Positions 49,456-59,773 of a DNA stretch of 64,000 nucleotides are shown piece by piece. The notes under the pieces were generated by a model. It made no database searches. It saw only the letters and a list, made by a program, of their open reading frames with translations, and was not told where the DNA came from. The translations under genes and the position numbers were made by a program. Within the stretch, counting starts at the first letter, position 1, and every line of letters begins with the position of its first letter. This DNA is from Chloroflexota bacterium. GTDB lineage: Bacteria > Chloroflexota > Limnocylindria > Limnocylindrales > CSP1-4. The stretch spans positions 41,214-105,213 of the forward strand of contig PLMA01000058.1 of the NCBI GenBank assembly GCA_003141455.1. The letters run 5' to 3'.

Positions 49456-50361
49456 ATGCGAATCGTTTCCCTGTTTCCCGCGGCCACCGAGATCGTGTGT
49501 GCGCTGGGTTTGCGCGATCGGCTCGTAGGCATGAGCCACCGCTGCGACTACCCTCCGGAGATCGAGGGCACGGCAGTCGTCACCCGGCCGCGGACCGCCG
49601 ACGGTGTCGCGACGGCGTCCATGGCAGCGGCCCCGGGCGAGGAGATGGGCCCTACGGAGCTGGATCGGCCGGCCCTGCTTGCCAGTCAGCCGGATCTCGT
49701 GATCGTTCGCGAAGGCGGGCTCGGACCGAGCGCCGGGGTGGTCCGAGATGCCTTCGACGAGGCGGAGACCGCTCCATCGATCATCTCCCTGGGTCCGGTC
49801 AGCCTCGAGGGGATCTTCCATGCGATCACCTCGATCGGGGCGATGGCCGAGACCGAGGACGAGGCGATGGGCTTGATCGAAGTCCTGCGGGAGGAGATCG
49901 GCGAGATCGAGCAGGAGGTGGTGGTGCGCCACGACCAGGGCCTGGCTCCCAAGCGGGTCGTAGTCCTCGAGGCGCTCGAGCCGTTGCTGGCGAGTGGGCG
50001 CTGGGTTCCGGGGCAAGTGCATCGCGCCGGCGGCTGGGACCTGCTCGGCCGTGAAGGTGAACCCGCCTCGCCAACGAGTTGGGAGGCGGTCCGCGACGTG
50101 AATCCCGAGATGCTTATCCTGGCTCCGGCCGGGCTCAGCCTGCGGGAAACCCAGCGCGCATGGTCTCGGACCCGGAAGCCGGAATTCTGGGACGAGATCG
50201 CGGCCGTGCGCCGCGGCCAGGTCTTTGTCGTTGAACCGGTCTACTTCTGCCGGCCCGGGCCCAGGGTGGTCGATGGCGTCGGCATGCTGGCCGAGATCTT
50301 CGACCCGGAGGGCTTCGTCGACACCTCGCCGCCCAACAGCTGGACACTCCTCTTCGAGTAG
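49456..50361 (+). CDS. Cobalamin-binding protein (BtuF-like periplasmic-binding fold, no signal peptide)
   Basis: MRIVSLFPAATEIVCALGLRDRLVGMSHRCDYP; ALEPLLASGRWVPGQVHRAGG. Confidence 0.8.
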   Translation: MRIVSLFPAATEIVCALGLRDRLVGMSHRCDYPPEIEGTAVVTRPRTADGVATASMAAAPGEEMGPTELDRPALLASQPDLVIVREGGLGPSAGVVRDAFDEAETAPSIISLGPVSLEGIFHAITSIGAMAETEDEAMGLIEVLREEIGEIEQEVVVRHDQGLAPKRVVVLEALEPLLASGRWVPGQVHRAGGWDLLGREGEPASPTSWEAVRDVNPEMLILAPAGLSLRETQRAWSRTRKPEFWDEIAAVRRGQVFVVEPVYFCRPGPRVVDGVGMLAEIFDPEGFVDTSPPNSWTLLFE

Positions 50362-50531
50362 GCCTGGCCCTGTCCCGGCAGGTGGGCGGCCGCGTCACGC
50401 TACGGGCGCGAGGCTTGACAAGGTCGCGCCTCCATTTCAGGATTCGTTCAGCCTGAATAGTGAATATAGGCATCAGCTCCTTCCTCCCTCTCTCCTCCTT
50501 TCCTCCCTCCCGCGCAAGGACGAGATCACAC

Positions 50532-50562
50532 AGCCGGTCGTCAGCCCCCTCGACGACCGGCT
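50532..50562 (+). promoter_or_regulatory. Strong hairpin in the proC leader
   Basis: AGCCGGTCGTC-AGCCCCCTC-GACGACCGGCT, perfect 11-bp stem, just after a 35-nt all-pyrimidine tract (50477-50511). Confidence 0.5.
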
Positions 50563-50678
50563 CTCGTCTGTCATGGGCCGGTTTGACCGCCAGAATTGCC
50601 TGCCACTTCGCCCCACGGAGCGCAATTCCACGCAGGACCGGCCATCGCCGGCCTCCGAGCACGCCTATACTCGCCCGC

Positions 50679-51656
50679 ATGTCGCCGCTTTCGGACCGAA
50701 CCGTTGCCACAATCGGCTCTGGTGTCATGGCCGAGTCGATCATTGCCGGGCTGCTCCGCGGCAAGCTCGTGGGGCCCCGCCAGATCGTCGGCAGCGAACC
50801 TCGGCCGGAGCGCCGCGCGGAACTCGAGAGCCAGTACGGCGTGCGCATGGTCGCGTCGAACCTGGAGGCGGCGACCGAGGCAGACGTAATCCTGCTGTCG
50901 GTCAAGCCACAGACGCTGACCAAGGTCGGTCACGAGCTGGGCGGCCACCTGCGCCCGAACCAGCTGATCGTCTCGATCGTGGCCGGCGCGACCTGCAAAG
51001 TGCTGACCAGCCTGCTGGGCCACCGCGAGGTCGTCCGCAGCATGCCCAACACGCCGGCCCAGATCGGGCGCGGCATGACCGTTTGGTACCCAACGCCCGA
51101 AGTGACCGAAGAGCAGTGCGATCAGGCCCGGGTGCTGCTGCGCGCCCTCGGCGCGGAGCTGCAGGTCGAGGACGAACGGTTCGTGGAGATGGCTACGGCG
51201 GTCAGTGGAACCGGCCCGGCGTACGTCTTTCTCGTCATGGAGGCGCTCATCGACGCCGCCGTCCATCTGGGCTTTCCTCGCCACATCGCCCATGACCTTG
51301 TGATCGAGACGCTCGAAGGCAGTACGGCCTTTGCCAAGGCAACGGCTCAACATCCCGCCGTTCTCCGCAACATGGTCACGTCGCCCGGCGGGACCAGCGC
51401 CGCCGCCATCCATGAGCTCGAGTCAGGCCGGCTGCGGACCGTGCTGTCCGAGGCTGTCTGGGCGTCGTACCGGCGTACGATCGAGCTTGGCGCGGACCTG
51501 GAGAAGGGGCTGGGGCTGAACGAAGGCCGGAACGCCGACTGGACCGGCGAGGCGACGGTGGGCCGAGCCGTCGACGGCTCAACCGGCGTCGCGACCCGCG
51601 GCTCCCACGGTGGCGCACACCCGAAGACCCCCAGCGGCCGACGATCCGGTCGCTGA
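50679..51656 (+). CDS. proC: Pyrroline-5-carboxylate reductase
   Basis: VATIGSGVMAESIIAGLL; RSMPNTPAQIGRGMT; SGTGPAYVFLVMEALIDAAV; VTSPGGTSAAAIHELE. Confidence 0.95.
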   Translation: MSPLSDRTVATIGSGVMAESIIAGLLRGKLVGPRQIVGSEPRPERRAELESQYGVRMVASNLEAATEADVILLSVKPQTLTKVGHELGGHLRPNQLIVSIVAGATCKVLTSLLGHREVVRSMPNTPAQIGRGMTVWYPTPEVTEEQCDQARVLLRALGAELQVEDERFVEMATAVSGTGPAYVFLVMEALIDAAVHLGFPRHIAHDLVIETLEGSTAFAKATAQHPAVLRNMVTSPGGTSAAAIHELESGRLRTVLSEAVWASYRRTIELGADLEKGLGLNEGRNADWTGEATVGRAVDGSTGVATRGSHGGAHPKTPSGRRSGR

Positions 51657-51684
51657 CGTGGCTGGAACGAGCGATCCCGGTCCG

Positions 51685-52536
51685 ATGACTACGCCTCGCG
51701 GCCTGCTGGCGATCTTCGCCCATCCCGACGATGAGAGTTACGGCGCCGGAGGCGTAATGGCCCTGGCCGCAGCCGCAGGCAATCCCGTGTGGGTGCTGTG
51801 CGTCACCAACGGCGATCAGGGCGGGAAGCCCGGCGAGACCAACGTGGACCACTCGTTGGATCCGCAGATACGCCGCGAAGAGCTGCGCTGCGCCTGCGAG
51901 GCGATGGGGATCTCGGAGCCGATCTTCCTGGGCTACCGTGACTCCGGGATGGAGGGCTGGGGAGCTCCTCCAGGCTCGCTCAGCCTGGCCGATCCGAGTG
52001 AGGTCGTCGAGCGGATGCTGGGCGTCATCCGCCGGCTCCGGCCGGCGGTCATCGTGACATTCGATCCGGGCGGCGTGTACGGGCACCCGGATCACGTGGC
52101 TACCTCCGCCACCGCTACGGCCGCCTACAGGCAAGCCGCGGCCGAGCCGGGCGGACCGGTGGCCCTCTACCATCAGGCCCTGCCGCGCTCCCGGATTGCC
52201 GCGATGCGGGCCGGCATGGAGGAGGAGCGGAGGCGGTCCGGTGAGACGGAGCCTCCATCCGAGGACGATCTGCGCCAGCAGGAAGCCTTTGAGAGTCTCG
52301 CCCGGCCGGACGAGGAGATCACGACAATCGTCCGGATCGGTCCCGTCCTGGAGCGCAAGATCGCGGCGTTGGCCTGCCACGACAGCCAGATGCGCGGGCG
52401 CCGATGGGACGATCCCGAAACGCGAGCCCAGCTCGAGGCTATGTTCGGCACGGAGACGTTCGTGCGGGTTGATCCGGCTCCGAGCGCGGGCGAAACGGAG
52501 GATCGATTCAGGGCGCTGGAGTGGGGCACGCGGTGA
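51685..52536 (+). CDS. PIG-L/LmbE-family deacetylase
   Basis: LLAIFAHPDDESYGAGGVMALAAAAG; GVYGHPDHVATSATATAAY. Confidence 0.9.
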   Translation: MTTPRGLLAIFAHPDDESYGAGGVMALAAAAGNPVWVLCVTNGDQGGKPGETNVDHSLDPQIRREELRCACEAMGISEPIFLGYRDSGMEGWGAPPGSLSLADPSEVVERMLGVIRRLRPAVIVTFDPGGVYGHPDHVATSATATAAYRQAAAEPGGPVALYHQALPRSRIAAMRAGMEEERRRSGETEPPSEDDLRQQEAFESLARPDEEITTIVRIGPVLERKIAALACHDSQMRGRRWDDPETRAQLEAMFGTETFVRVDPAPSAGETEDRFRALEWGTR

Positions 52537-54617
52537 CGTATCGGCATACGGCACGAGGGGGTCCGGCGGGCGGGGGCCGGGTGGCGGAACTGCCCTGGTC
52601 CGGCCGCGCCTCCACGGAAGCCATCCGCCAAAACGGAGAGAACGGCCGCGTCCGTCGCTCGTCCCGCGACGGGCTGACCATCGAGCAAGCCGCCGCCGTA
52701 GAGGCCCCGCGCGAGTTCCGGCTTGCGCCGGATGGCCGTCGTGTCGCCTTCACCGCTGAAGTTGCCGGGGCCCGCCAGATCTTCCTGATGCCGGTCCGCG
52801 GCGGCTATCCCGAGCAGCTGACGGCCACCGAGAAGTCCGCCTCCGATCCACAGTGGTCGCCCGACGGCCGCCGCATCGCGTTCGTCCGTGACGAGGCGAT
52901 CTGGATGATCGACGTGGAGGGTTCGCATCAGGCTCTGGTCGCGCACCATCCGGGCGGCAACCGATCGCCGCGATGGTCCGCGGACGGCCACCAGATCGCC
53001 TTCGTTTCGCGGCGACGCGGCTGGGACCAGCTCTGGATCGTGGACGCCCCGGTGCCGCGCCGCGGTCGTCCGGCGACCCGACCGCGCTCTCCGGAACCGA
53101 CGCCGCTGACTTCGACGGGCGTGGACATCGACGACTACGCGTGGTCGCCGGACGGCCTCCGCATCGCGGTCACTTCGCAGAGACTGCCCAACCTGCTGAC
53201 CTCGCAGATCCACGTCCTGGACGTGGCCACTGGTCGCGAGCGGCTCGTCGCAGGGGAAGCGGCCTGGGAGACCGGGCCGCGCTGGCTGCCCGACGGGTCG
53301 GGCCTGCTGATGGTCACCGACCAGGACGGGTGGTTTCAGGTCGTGTGCCTCTCCTCGGATGGAGGCCGGCGCGACGTCCTGACCTCCGGCCGGCACGAAC
53401 ACGGCGAACCTGGCGGCGGCTGGGGATACGCCCCTCTACCCTCGCCGGACGGGCGGCGGTTCGTCCACGTCGAGATCCGGGAGGGGCTGGTCGATCTACT
53501 GGTCGGCGATTTGCCGACCGGGGGCGGTGCGGCGCCCACGGCGGGCCGGACATCGGCCGGCGCCGCGCCCAATCGCGGCACGGCGCCCGGCGCCACGCCC
53601 GCGCCCAGAGGGACCTCGCCTGTCGTTATCCCGTTCGAGGGCGTGTGGATGGCGATCGGCTGGCTGCCGGACTCGTCGGCCATTCTTGCGATCGGCAAGA
53701 ACGATCGGATGCCGGACGACCTGTGGCTTCTGCCGATGCCGGAAGCCGCGACCGAGGGAACGAAGCCTCGCCAGTTGACCCATTCCCTGCCGACGGTTGT
53801 CGACACCGCCCATTTTGCCGCGGGGACGCGCATCGCACTCGAGGCTCGTGACGGGCTGCGCGTCGAAGGGACGCTGTACCTGCCCGCGACCGCCGTCGGG
53901 GAGGAGGCAACGCGGGTTCCCTGCCTGGTCCACTCACATGGCGGGCCGACTCACCAGTCCTTCCGCGACTGGATGCCCTTCCGCCAGCTGGTCGTGGAGG
54001 CGGGGATCGCCTTTCTTTCGGTGGACTTCCGCGGCTCGACCGGCTACGGCCGCGAGTTCCGCTGGGCAAACCGTGGGGAGTGGGGCCACACTGACGCCTT
54101 CGATGTCATCGACGCGGCTCGTTGGGCGGCCGCTCAGCCTTGGTGCGACGGCCGCCTGGCCCACTACGGAGCTTCGTACGGCGGCTACATGACGCTCTGC
54201 GTCCTGACCGAAGAGCCGTCGCTCTGGAAAGCCGGGATCGATCTGTACGGCGACTCGGAGATCGCCGAGAGCTACCGCCACGCTGACCGGCCGGGCCGGA
54301 TCGATCTGGAGCGGATGATGGGCAGTCCGGACGATCCGGAGGCGGCGCCCGGGTATCGCCGCGGCTCGCCGCTCTACAGGGTGGAGCGCATTGAGGCTCC
54401 GCTGCTGATCTTGCACGGCCGCAGGGACAAGCGCGTGGCGCCGCTCATGACGGACAGAGTTGTCGAGGCGCTCGAGATCGAGGGCAAGCACTACCAGGTC
54501 CACTGGTACGACGAAGAGTCCCACGGCTGGCAGAAGCGCGAGAACCGTCGCGACGCCTGGAAGCGCTGCCTGGACTTCCTGCGGCGCCACCTCCTGGAGC
54601 AGCTCGACGAGGAGTAA
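52533..54617 (+). CDS. S9-family (prolyl oligopeptidase-like) peptidase
   Basis: WSPDGRRIAFVRD propeller repeats; catalytic region HYGASYGGYMTL; LLILHGRRDKRV. Confidence 0.92.
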   Translation: MTYRHTARGGPAGGGRVAELPWSGRASTEAIRQNGENGRVRRSSRDGLTIEQAAAVEAPREFRLAPDGRRVAFTAEVAGARQIFLMPVRGGYPEQLTATEKSASDPQWSPDGRRIAFVRDEAIWMIDVEGSHQALVAHHPGGNRSPRWSADGHQIAFVSRRRGWDQLWIVDAPVPRRGRPATRPRSPEPTPLTSTGVDIDDYAWSPDGLRIAVTSQRLPNLLTSQIHVLDVATGRERLVAGEAAWETGPRWLPDGSGLLMVTDQDGWFQVVCLSSDGGRRDVLTSGRHEHGEPGGGWGYAPLPSPDGRRFVHVEIREGLVDLLVGDLPTGGGAAPTAGRTSAGAAPNRGTAPGATPAPRGTSPVVIPFEGVWMAIGWLPDSSAILAIGKNDRMPDDLWLLPMPEAATEGTKPRQLTHSLPTVVDTAHFAAGTRIALEARDGLRVEGTLYLPATAVGEEATRVPCLVHSHGGPTHQSFRDWMPFRQLVVEAGIAFLSVDFRGSTGYGREFRWANRGEWGHTDAFDVIDAARWAAAQPWCDGRLAHYGASYGGYMTLCVLTEEPSLWKAGIDLYGDSEIAESYRHADRPGRIDLERMMGSPDDPEAAPGYRRGSPLYRVERIEAPLLILHGRRDKRVAPLMTDRVVEALEIEGKHYQVHWYDEESHGWQKRENRRDAWKRCLDFLRRHLLEQLDEE

Positions 54618-54642
54618 TCCCGTCGGGCGAAGGGGTAGCCGA

Positions 54643-55041
54643 GTGTTTCGTCGCAAGCCAAATCCTCTCGACAGTGACGAGTTGAACGCCTTCTTCGACG
54701 CCCTGGATCACCTGGACGAGGTCGAGTTGCTGCGCATGAGCGCGGCCTGGCGATCGGTGACAAGGTCGACCCACGAGGAAGCCTGGGCTACGGTTCGAGC
54801 CGTCGGCGCTCGCTACGGCCTCTCCAAGGAAATCGATTGGGTCCGCAAGCGGGCCATGGCCTGGGCGTCGCGCGGCAACAACTCGATCCCCTACATGATC
54901 AACAACAACGAAACATGGGCCGAGATCAAGCTGGACGCCGAGGAGGCAGTCGTCGACGTCGCCCTTGGCATCGCGCTCGGCGACCGGCTCGACGAACAGA
55001 CTCGCGCGACCTTGCTCGCGGCTTGGGACCGCGCCAAGTAA
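54643..55041 (+). CDS. Hypothetical protein
   Basis: 132-aa coherent ORF from GTG 54643; no family recognised. Confidence 0.6.
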   Translation: MFRRKPNPLDSDELNAFFDALDHLDEVELLRMSAAWRSVTRSTHEEAWATVRAVGARYGLSKEIDWVRKRAMAWASRGNNSIPYMINNNETWAEIKLDAEEAVVDVALGIALGDRLDEQTRATLLAAWDRAK

Positions 55042-55134
55042 GCTTCTCGCGGCTGCGCGGCACGACTGCCGCGGAGCGCGGTATTGCGAGTCCCTACGCC
55101 GGCCCGTTTCGGATGACCGATGTAGGCTGGCCGC

Positions 55135-55566
55135 GTGGCAGATCTACGTGTCGAGCTGCTGGCGATCGAGGATTGCCCTCACCTGGGGCAGGCGCAACGC
55201 GACCTGGAGAGCGTTCTGCACAAGGGGATCATCGAGACGCCGATCCAGCTGATCTTCGTCAGCGGCCCAGAAGATGCCGAATTCCTCGCCTTCCCGGGAT
55301 CTCCCACGATCAGGATCAACGGTGAGGACGTGGTCCCGCAGCCCGATCTGCCGGTCGCGCTCGGCTGCCGGGTCTATCGCGACGAGCAAGGTCGAATGGT
55401 GGGCTCGCCGCCGATCGAGTCGATCCGCGCCGCCGTCGATCTCCACCGTCGAGCCCGCCTGGAAGCTTTCCAGCGCCAGGAGGCCGGCCTGGTCGCCAAG
55501 TTCGCCCGAGAGGCCGCTGAGGCCGAAACATCGACCGATTCGGAAGACACAAGCGGCGAAGGCTGA
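55135..55566 (+). CDS. Thioredoxin-fold-like small protein (DF-family-like)
   Basis: VELLAIEDCPHLGQAQRDLESVL...FPGSPTIRINGEDVVPQ...CRVYRDEQGR. Confidence 0.65.
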   Translation: MADLRVELLAIEDCPHLGQAQRDLESVLHKGIIETPIQLIFVSGPEDAEFLAFPGSPTIRINGEDVVPQPDLPVALGCRVYRDEQGRMVGSPPIESIRAAVDLHRRARLEAFQRQEAGLVAKFAREAAEAETSTDSEDTSGEG

Positions 55567-55569
55567 CCA

Positions 55570-56544
55570 ATGGGCTTCGGCGAAACCGTCCGGGTCCTGC
55601 CCAATCGAACGATGCGGTCGCTCTTCATCTCGCTTTCGCATCGCCGGTCCCTCGCGCGGCTGGCCGTTCGCAGCCCGCTGACGAGGCCCGTGGTCGCGCG
55701 CTTCGTCGCCGGGGAGACGCTCGACGCGGCGCTACCGGCCATCGCCGCCCTCCGGAGCGCCGGCCTGCGGACCACCGTCGATGTCCTGGGCGAGTCGGTC
55801 ACATCGCCCGAGCTGGCTGCGGCCGCCGTCGAGCGCTACCTCACCACCGTCGCCGCACTCTCGGCCCGCGGCCTGGACGCCAACGTCAGCCTCAAGCTGA
55901 CGCAGATGGGCCTCGAGATCGGCCGCGAGCGGTGCCGGACCAACGTGATGCGCGTCGTGGAGGCGGTCAGGGGCGTCGATGGCTTCGTCCGATTCGACAT
56001 GGAGGATCACACCAAGACCGATGCCACCCTCGAGATCTGGCGGGCGGCCCACGACCGCTATCCGCAGGTGGGCGTGGTGATCCAGTCGGCGCTGCGGCGC
56101 AGCTCGGCGGACATCGACGCGATCACCGCCGCCGGCGGACGCGTCCGGCTGTGCAAGGGCGCGTATGACGAGCCGAACAGCGCCGCCTACCGGACCAAGC
56201 AGGCCGTCGATGCCAACTACGCACGCTTGATGGAGCGGCTGCTGTTGGCGGGCGCGCATCCTGCCCTGGCCACCCACGACCCCAGGCTCATCGCCGCGGC
56301 CATCCAGATCGTCGAGCGGGAAGGGATAGCACGCGACCGGTTCGAGTTCCAGATGCTGTATGGCGTCCGGCGCGACCTGCAGCGGATGCTGATCGATCGC
56401 GGCTACAACGTCCGGATCTACGTCCCGTACGGCAAGGAGTGGTATCCGTACTTCATGCGCCGCCTGGCCGAGCGACCCGCCAACGTCGGCTTCATGCTGC
56501 GGGCCGTTCTCCAAGAGGAGGCCCGGCGGCTACGGGGCCAGTAG
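55570..56544 (+). CDS. Proline dehydrogenase
   Basis: DANVSLKLTQMGLEI; VRFDMEDHTKTDATL; RLCKGAYDEP; FEFQMLYGVRRDLQ. Confidence 0.93.
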   Translation: MGFGETVRVLPNRTMRSLFISLSHRRSLARLAVRSPLTRPVVARFVAGETLDAALPAIAALRSAGLRTTVDVLGESVTSPELAAAAVERYLTTVAALSARGLDANVSLKLTQMGLEIGRERCRTNVMRVVEAVRGVDGFVRFDMEDHTKTDATLEIWRAAHDRYPQVGVVIQSALRRSSADIDAITAAGGRVRLCKGAYDEPNSAAYRTKQAVDANYARLMERLLLAGAHPALATHDPRLIAAAIQIVEREGIARDRFEFQMLYGVRRDLQRMLIDRGYNVRIYVPYGKEWYPYFMRRLAERPANVGFMLRAVLQEEARRLRGQ

Positions 56545-56631
56545 CGGCCTCGTCGCGGCTCGAGGGCGGCGGTTCGCTGACCTACCGCGACCCGGCACCG
56601 TCGCGGCCCAGACACACCACCGGCGCGACAG

Positions 56632-57141
56632 TCAGGCTCCGCCACCTCGAGAGGCCTGCGTGCGGTCCAGTGCGGCCGACATCTGTCGGCAGTGCTCCTC
56701 GATGTGGGCGGAGAGCATGACGTCGACGATCTGGCCCACCGTCATCTCGCCTCGCTGCTTGTTCAGCCCTCGCCGAGCCACCTGCCGCTCGTCCAGCTCG
56801 AGCAGCCGGCGCACGACTCGCTCGAGGGAGTTGTCGAGGCGCGTGTACAGCTCGGGGACGGGCAGGGTTCGGTCGCGGTCGACGGTCAGGAGGCGGATCA
56901 GGTCGCTTGGGGCGCGCCCGAACGGAACGGGCTCGACCTGGCCGGCCAGGACGCGCTCGATCTCCCCGAGCCAGTAGGGCAGCATCTCGTCGATGTGGGC
57001 GAGCACCTCGCGTCCGACCCACTCGCGACGGCGCGGCAGGTCGTCCGGTGGGAGGGGGCTCAGTTCGATGCGACTGCGGACTCGTACCAGATTGTCGCGA
57101 GCGACGCGCAGTCGTTCGACCTGTGCGTAGAGGGTTGCCAT
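56632..57141 (-). CDS. DinB-like (four-helix, DUF664-type) protein
   Basis: REVLAHIDEMLPYWLGEIERVL; GEMTVGQIVDVMLSAHIEEHCRQM. Confidence 0.65.
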   Translation of the reverse strand: MATLYAQVERLRVARDNLVRVRSRIELSPLPPDDLPRRREWVGREVLAHIDEMLPYWLGEIERVLAGQVEPVPFGRAPSDLIRLLTVDRDRTLPVPELYTRLDNSLERVVRRLLELDERQVARRGLNKQRGEMTVGQIVDVMLSAHIEEHCRQMSAALDRTQASRGGGA

Positions 57142-57274
57142 GAGTCGGGACTCGCTCCTGAACGGGGCCGGACGACGGGCCGGCAGTGTCACCGAAGAGC
57201 GTAGCGAAGTCCGCGGCGGCTGTGGTCACCCGGTCGCGTGGAGCGGGCGTTTGCGACGCCGGGGCAAGACGCGG

Positions 57275-58243
57275 CTAGGGCTCCTCTAGCACGATCGGTC
57301 GCGCTTCGGAGGGTGTGGCGACCTGGGCCAGGAGCACGCCCGCCAGGACGATGGCCGCTCCCAGGACCCGAATCGGAGAGAACGTTTCGTTCAGGAACGT
57401 GATTCCCAGGATGATCACGACGACGGGCTCGACAGTTGCCATCAGCGAAGCCTGCGCGGCGCCGATCCGGGCGGCCGACGCGTAGAACGCCTGGATCGCG
57501 ATGGCCGCAGCCACTATGCCGATCCCCAGGAGACCGGGCCACGCAGCCGCCGGTATCTGCGTGGGCAGCAGAGGCTCGCGTGCCACGATCCCGACTGCCA
57601 TCGTGGCGAGGAAGGTGCCGGTCATCATGACCGCGCCGGCCACCGGCGGGGAGACCTCCGCGCCACGGCCGCGCGAGCGCATGTCGGCTGTCTGGCCGGC
57701 CCTTTCGCCGGCCATCCACGCGGTCAGGACGATGTAGACGGCGTACGCGACCGGAGACAGCAACGCCAGCAGGATCCCCTCCCGGTCGGTGTCGGGCTTG
57801 ACGCCTCCGATGGTCAGGACGGTCCCCAGGATCACGATCCCGAGCGATCCCCACGCGAGCCGGCTCTGGAACTTGTAGCCGAGGCGGAGGCACAGGACGG
57901 CGACCAGTGCCGGGTAGGCGCTCATCAGAAGAGCGACGAGCGAGATGTCGATGCGCTCGATGGACGCGTAGTAGACGCTGGCGTTGACGACGAAGAAGGC
58001 TCCGGTGAACAGCAGCCGGACCACGGTCCTGCGGTCCAGCTCCCTCAGCTCGGCCCGGGCGCGCGGCTGCGACAGGAGCCATGCCCAGCTCACCAGCGTG
58101 GCGAAGAGGAATCGCCAGACCAACATGGCGATCCAGTCCACGCCGGCGGGGTGCACGTAACCCTTGAAGAAGAGAGGGCCGGTGCCGTAGGCAGCGCCTG
58201 CGAGGGCGCCCAGGGCGATCCCAACGATGCGGCGGCGATCCAT
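57275..58243 (-). CDS. EamA/DMT family transporter
   Basis: 10-TM pattern; GIALGALAGAAYGTGPLFFKGYV; SLMATVEPVVVIILGITFLNETFSPIRVLGAAIVLAGVLLAQ. Confidence 0.88.
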   Translation of the reverse strand: MDRRRIVGIALGALAGAAYGTGPLFFKGYVHPAGVDWIAMLVWRFLFATLVSWAWLLSQPRARAELRELDRRTVVRLLFTGAFFVVNASVYYASIERIDISLVALLMSAYPALVAVLCLRLGYKFQSRLAWGSLGIVILGTVLTIGGVKPDTDREGILLALLSPVAYAVYIVLTAWMAGERAGQTADMRSRGRGAEVSPPVAGAVMMTGTFLATMAVGIVAREPLLPTQIPAAAWPGLLGIGIVAAAIAIQAFYASAARIGAAQASLMATVEPVVVIILGITFLNETFSPIRVLGAAIVLAGVLLAQVATPSEARPIVLEEP

Positions 58244-58397
58244 TCGCGAAGGCTAGCAGGAGCCGGTTCGCGCCTGCCGAACTACGGCCCGAGTACCGAC
58301 ACATTGGTACGAGTGACTCATAGGCCGGGTCGATGCCCCCTCGTAGCATCGCATCATCAAAGCGGTCGAATGGCCGCCGTTCCTGAGGTCGGATGCG

Positions 58398-58655
58398 ATG
58401 ACTTCTCGGGCTCGCGAACGCTGCCCACGCTGCGGCAGACGTCTGGTGAGCACGCGCTTCGATACGACTTTCAGACTGCCCGATCGGAGCGAGCGTCTCT
58501 GCTTCGGCATTCCCGGCGGCCTGTGCGAAGACTGTCATCAGCTGTACATCGACCCGGAGCTGATAGAGCTGCTCGACCTGGGTCAAGGCCGCTGCGTCTT
58601 CGCCATCGAAAGCGACGTGGTCGTCCAGGAGCAAGCCTGGTCCAGCGCCGAGTAG
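58398..58655 (+). CDS. Small zinc-ribbon protein (YgiT-type-like)
   Basis: CPRCGRRLVSTRFDTTFRLPDRSERLCFGIPGGLCEDCHQLYIDPE. Confidence 0.7.
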   Translation: MTSRARERCPRCGRRLVSTRFDTTFRLPDRSERLCFGIPGGLCEDCHQLYIDPELIELLDLGQGRCVFAIESDVVVQEQAWSSAE

Positions 58656-58853
58656 TCTCGGCCGGTCGTCTCTCCGATCCGCCTGCGACCCGATGTGTGA
58701 GTTGTCTGCGTTCCGGTGAGGCACCCCGCCGCGTAGCGCGGACTCCTGGGCTCGCCAAGCGGTCCACGCGTTGTAGCCGATGACTGAGGGGGTTAGTGTG
58801 GCTGCCCGAGGCGCGACGATTCTTGCGCGGGACCGGCACCGAACGGATCGCAC

Positions 58854-59486
58854 ATGTACGAGCGTCCCAACGCATACTCCGACGACATCGACGAGCCGAT
58901 GGTTCGACCGGTCAGGCTCGAAATGAAGGGGCGTGGGCTGCCCCCTCCACCACTTGTGCCGCTGGTGGCCGTGCTGGGGATCGTCCTGGGACTGGGTCTC
59001 GGCTTCGGCTTCGCCCCGCATCCGGCGCCGGCCCCGACTCTGGCCCCCGTCGAGACGGCGGTGGTCGTGCGCCCGGCCGTGCCCGACGCGACGGCGGTGG
59101 CAATCGTTGGGCTGCCGAACGACGTGTTTCTGCCGCAACCCGTGCCGACCGACGGGCTTTCTCTTGTCCAGGCGTTGGGTGCGTTCGCGGAGGCCGGGAC
59201 CGGGATCCCGCCACACGATGTGCTGTCCGCCAGGGTTGTCCGGCTTGCGGACGTCTCGTCCTCGTCGTGGTCCGCTCCAGCCGGCTCGCAGTGGGTCTGG
59301 GCCATAAGCGTTCGACGACCCGAGTGCGCCGGAGCCCAGGGCGGAGGTCAAGCCTCGGCTGCCTCGGTCGCAGCGTTGCCCACACAGAACAACGCGGGCG
59401 GGGTGTGCGCGGGGGACACGACCAGACTGATCATCCTGGACTATTACTCGGGTGCGCATCTGGCGGCGTTCGACCCGGCTTCCTGA
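58854..59486 (+). CDS. Single-pass membrane protein, tandem paralog A
   Basis: MYERPNAYSDD...VAVLGIVLGLGLGFGFAPHPAPAPT...QWVWAISVR...LIILDYYSGAHLAAF. Confidence 0.75.
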   Translation: MYERPNAYSDDIDEPMVRPVRLEMKGRGLPPPPLVPLVAVLGIVLGLGLGFGFAPHPAPAPTLAPVETAVVVRPAVPDATAVAIVGLPNDVFLPQPVPTDGLSLVQALGAFAEAGTGIPPHDVLSARVVRLADVSSSSWSAPAGSQWVWAISVRRPECAGAQGGGQASAASVAALPTQNNAGGVCAGDTTRLIILDYYSGAHLAAFDPAS

Positions 59487-59510
59487 TCCGGCACCCTGAT
59501 CGCGCGAGCC

Positions 59511-59546
59511 CTGACCCGGCGCCTGACCCGGCGCCTGACCCGGCGC
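59511..59546. repeat. 12-bp tandem repeat, three exact copies
   Basis: (CTGACCCGGCGC)x3, preceded by degenerate copies. Confidence 0.85.
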
Positions 59547-59773
59547 CCGGTCCGAGTTGCCCTGCTGGCGGCGATCGTTGGCGCGCTGGCGGAGGGGACC
59601 CCGATTGGCCTATTGGCTCTTCTTCTCCGGATTCGGCAGAATGGTGTACGCGCCGGAAGATGGCGCAGCCAGGCGTCGTTTGTCGGCTCTCGATTCAGGG
59701 TGGGATCGGCGACCGGAAGGCAAGAGAGCGATGTCCTGTCTCTGACGGCTGGGCTCCAGCGGAAGGACCAAAG

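Noticed and set aside
55135-55566. Selenoprotein candidate (DF-family-like)
   Set aside because: No in-frame TGA; the position equivalent to the redox motif uses ordinary codons.
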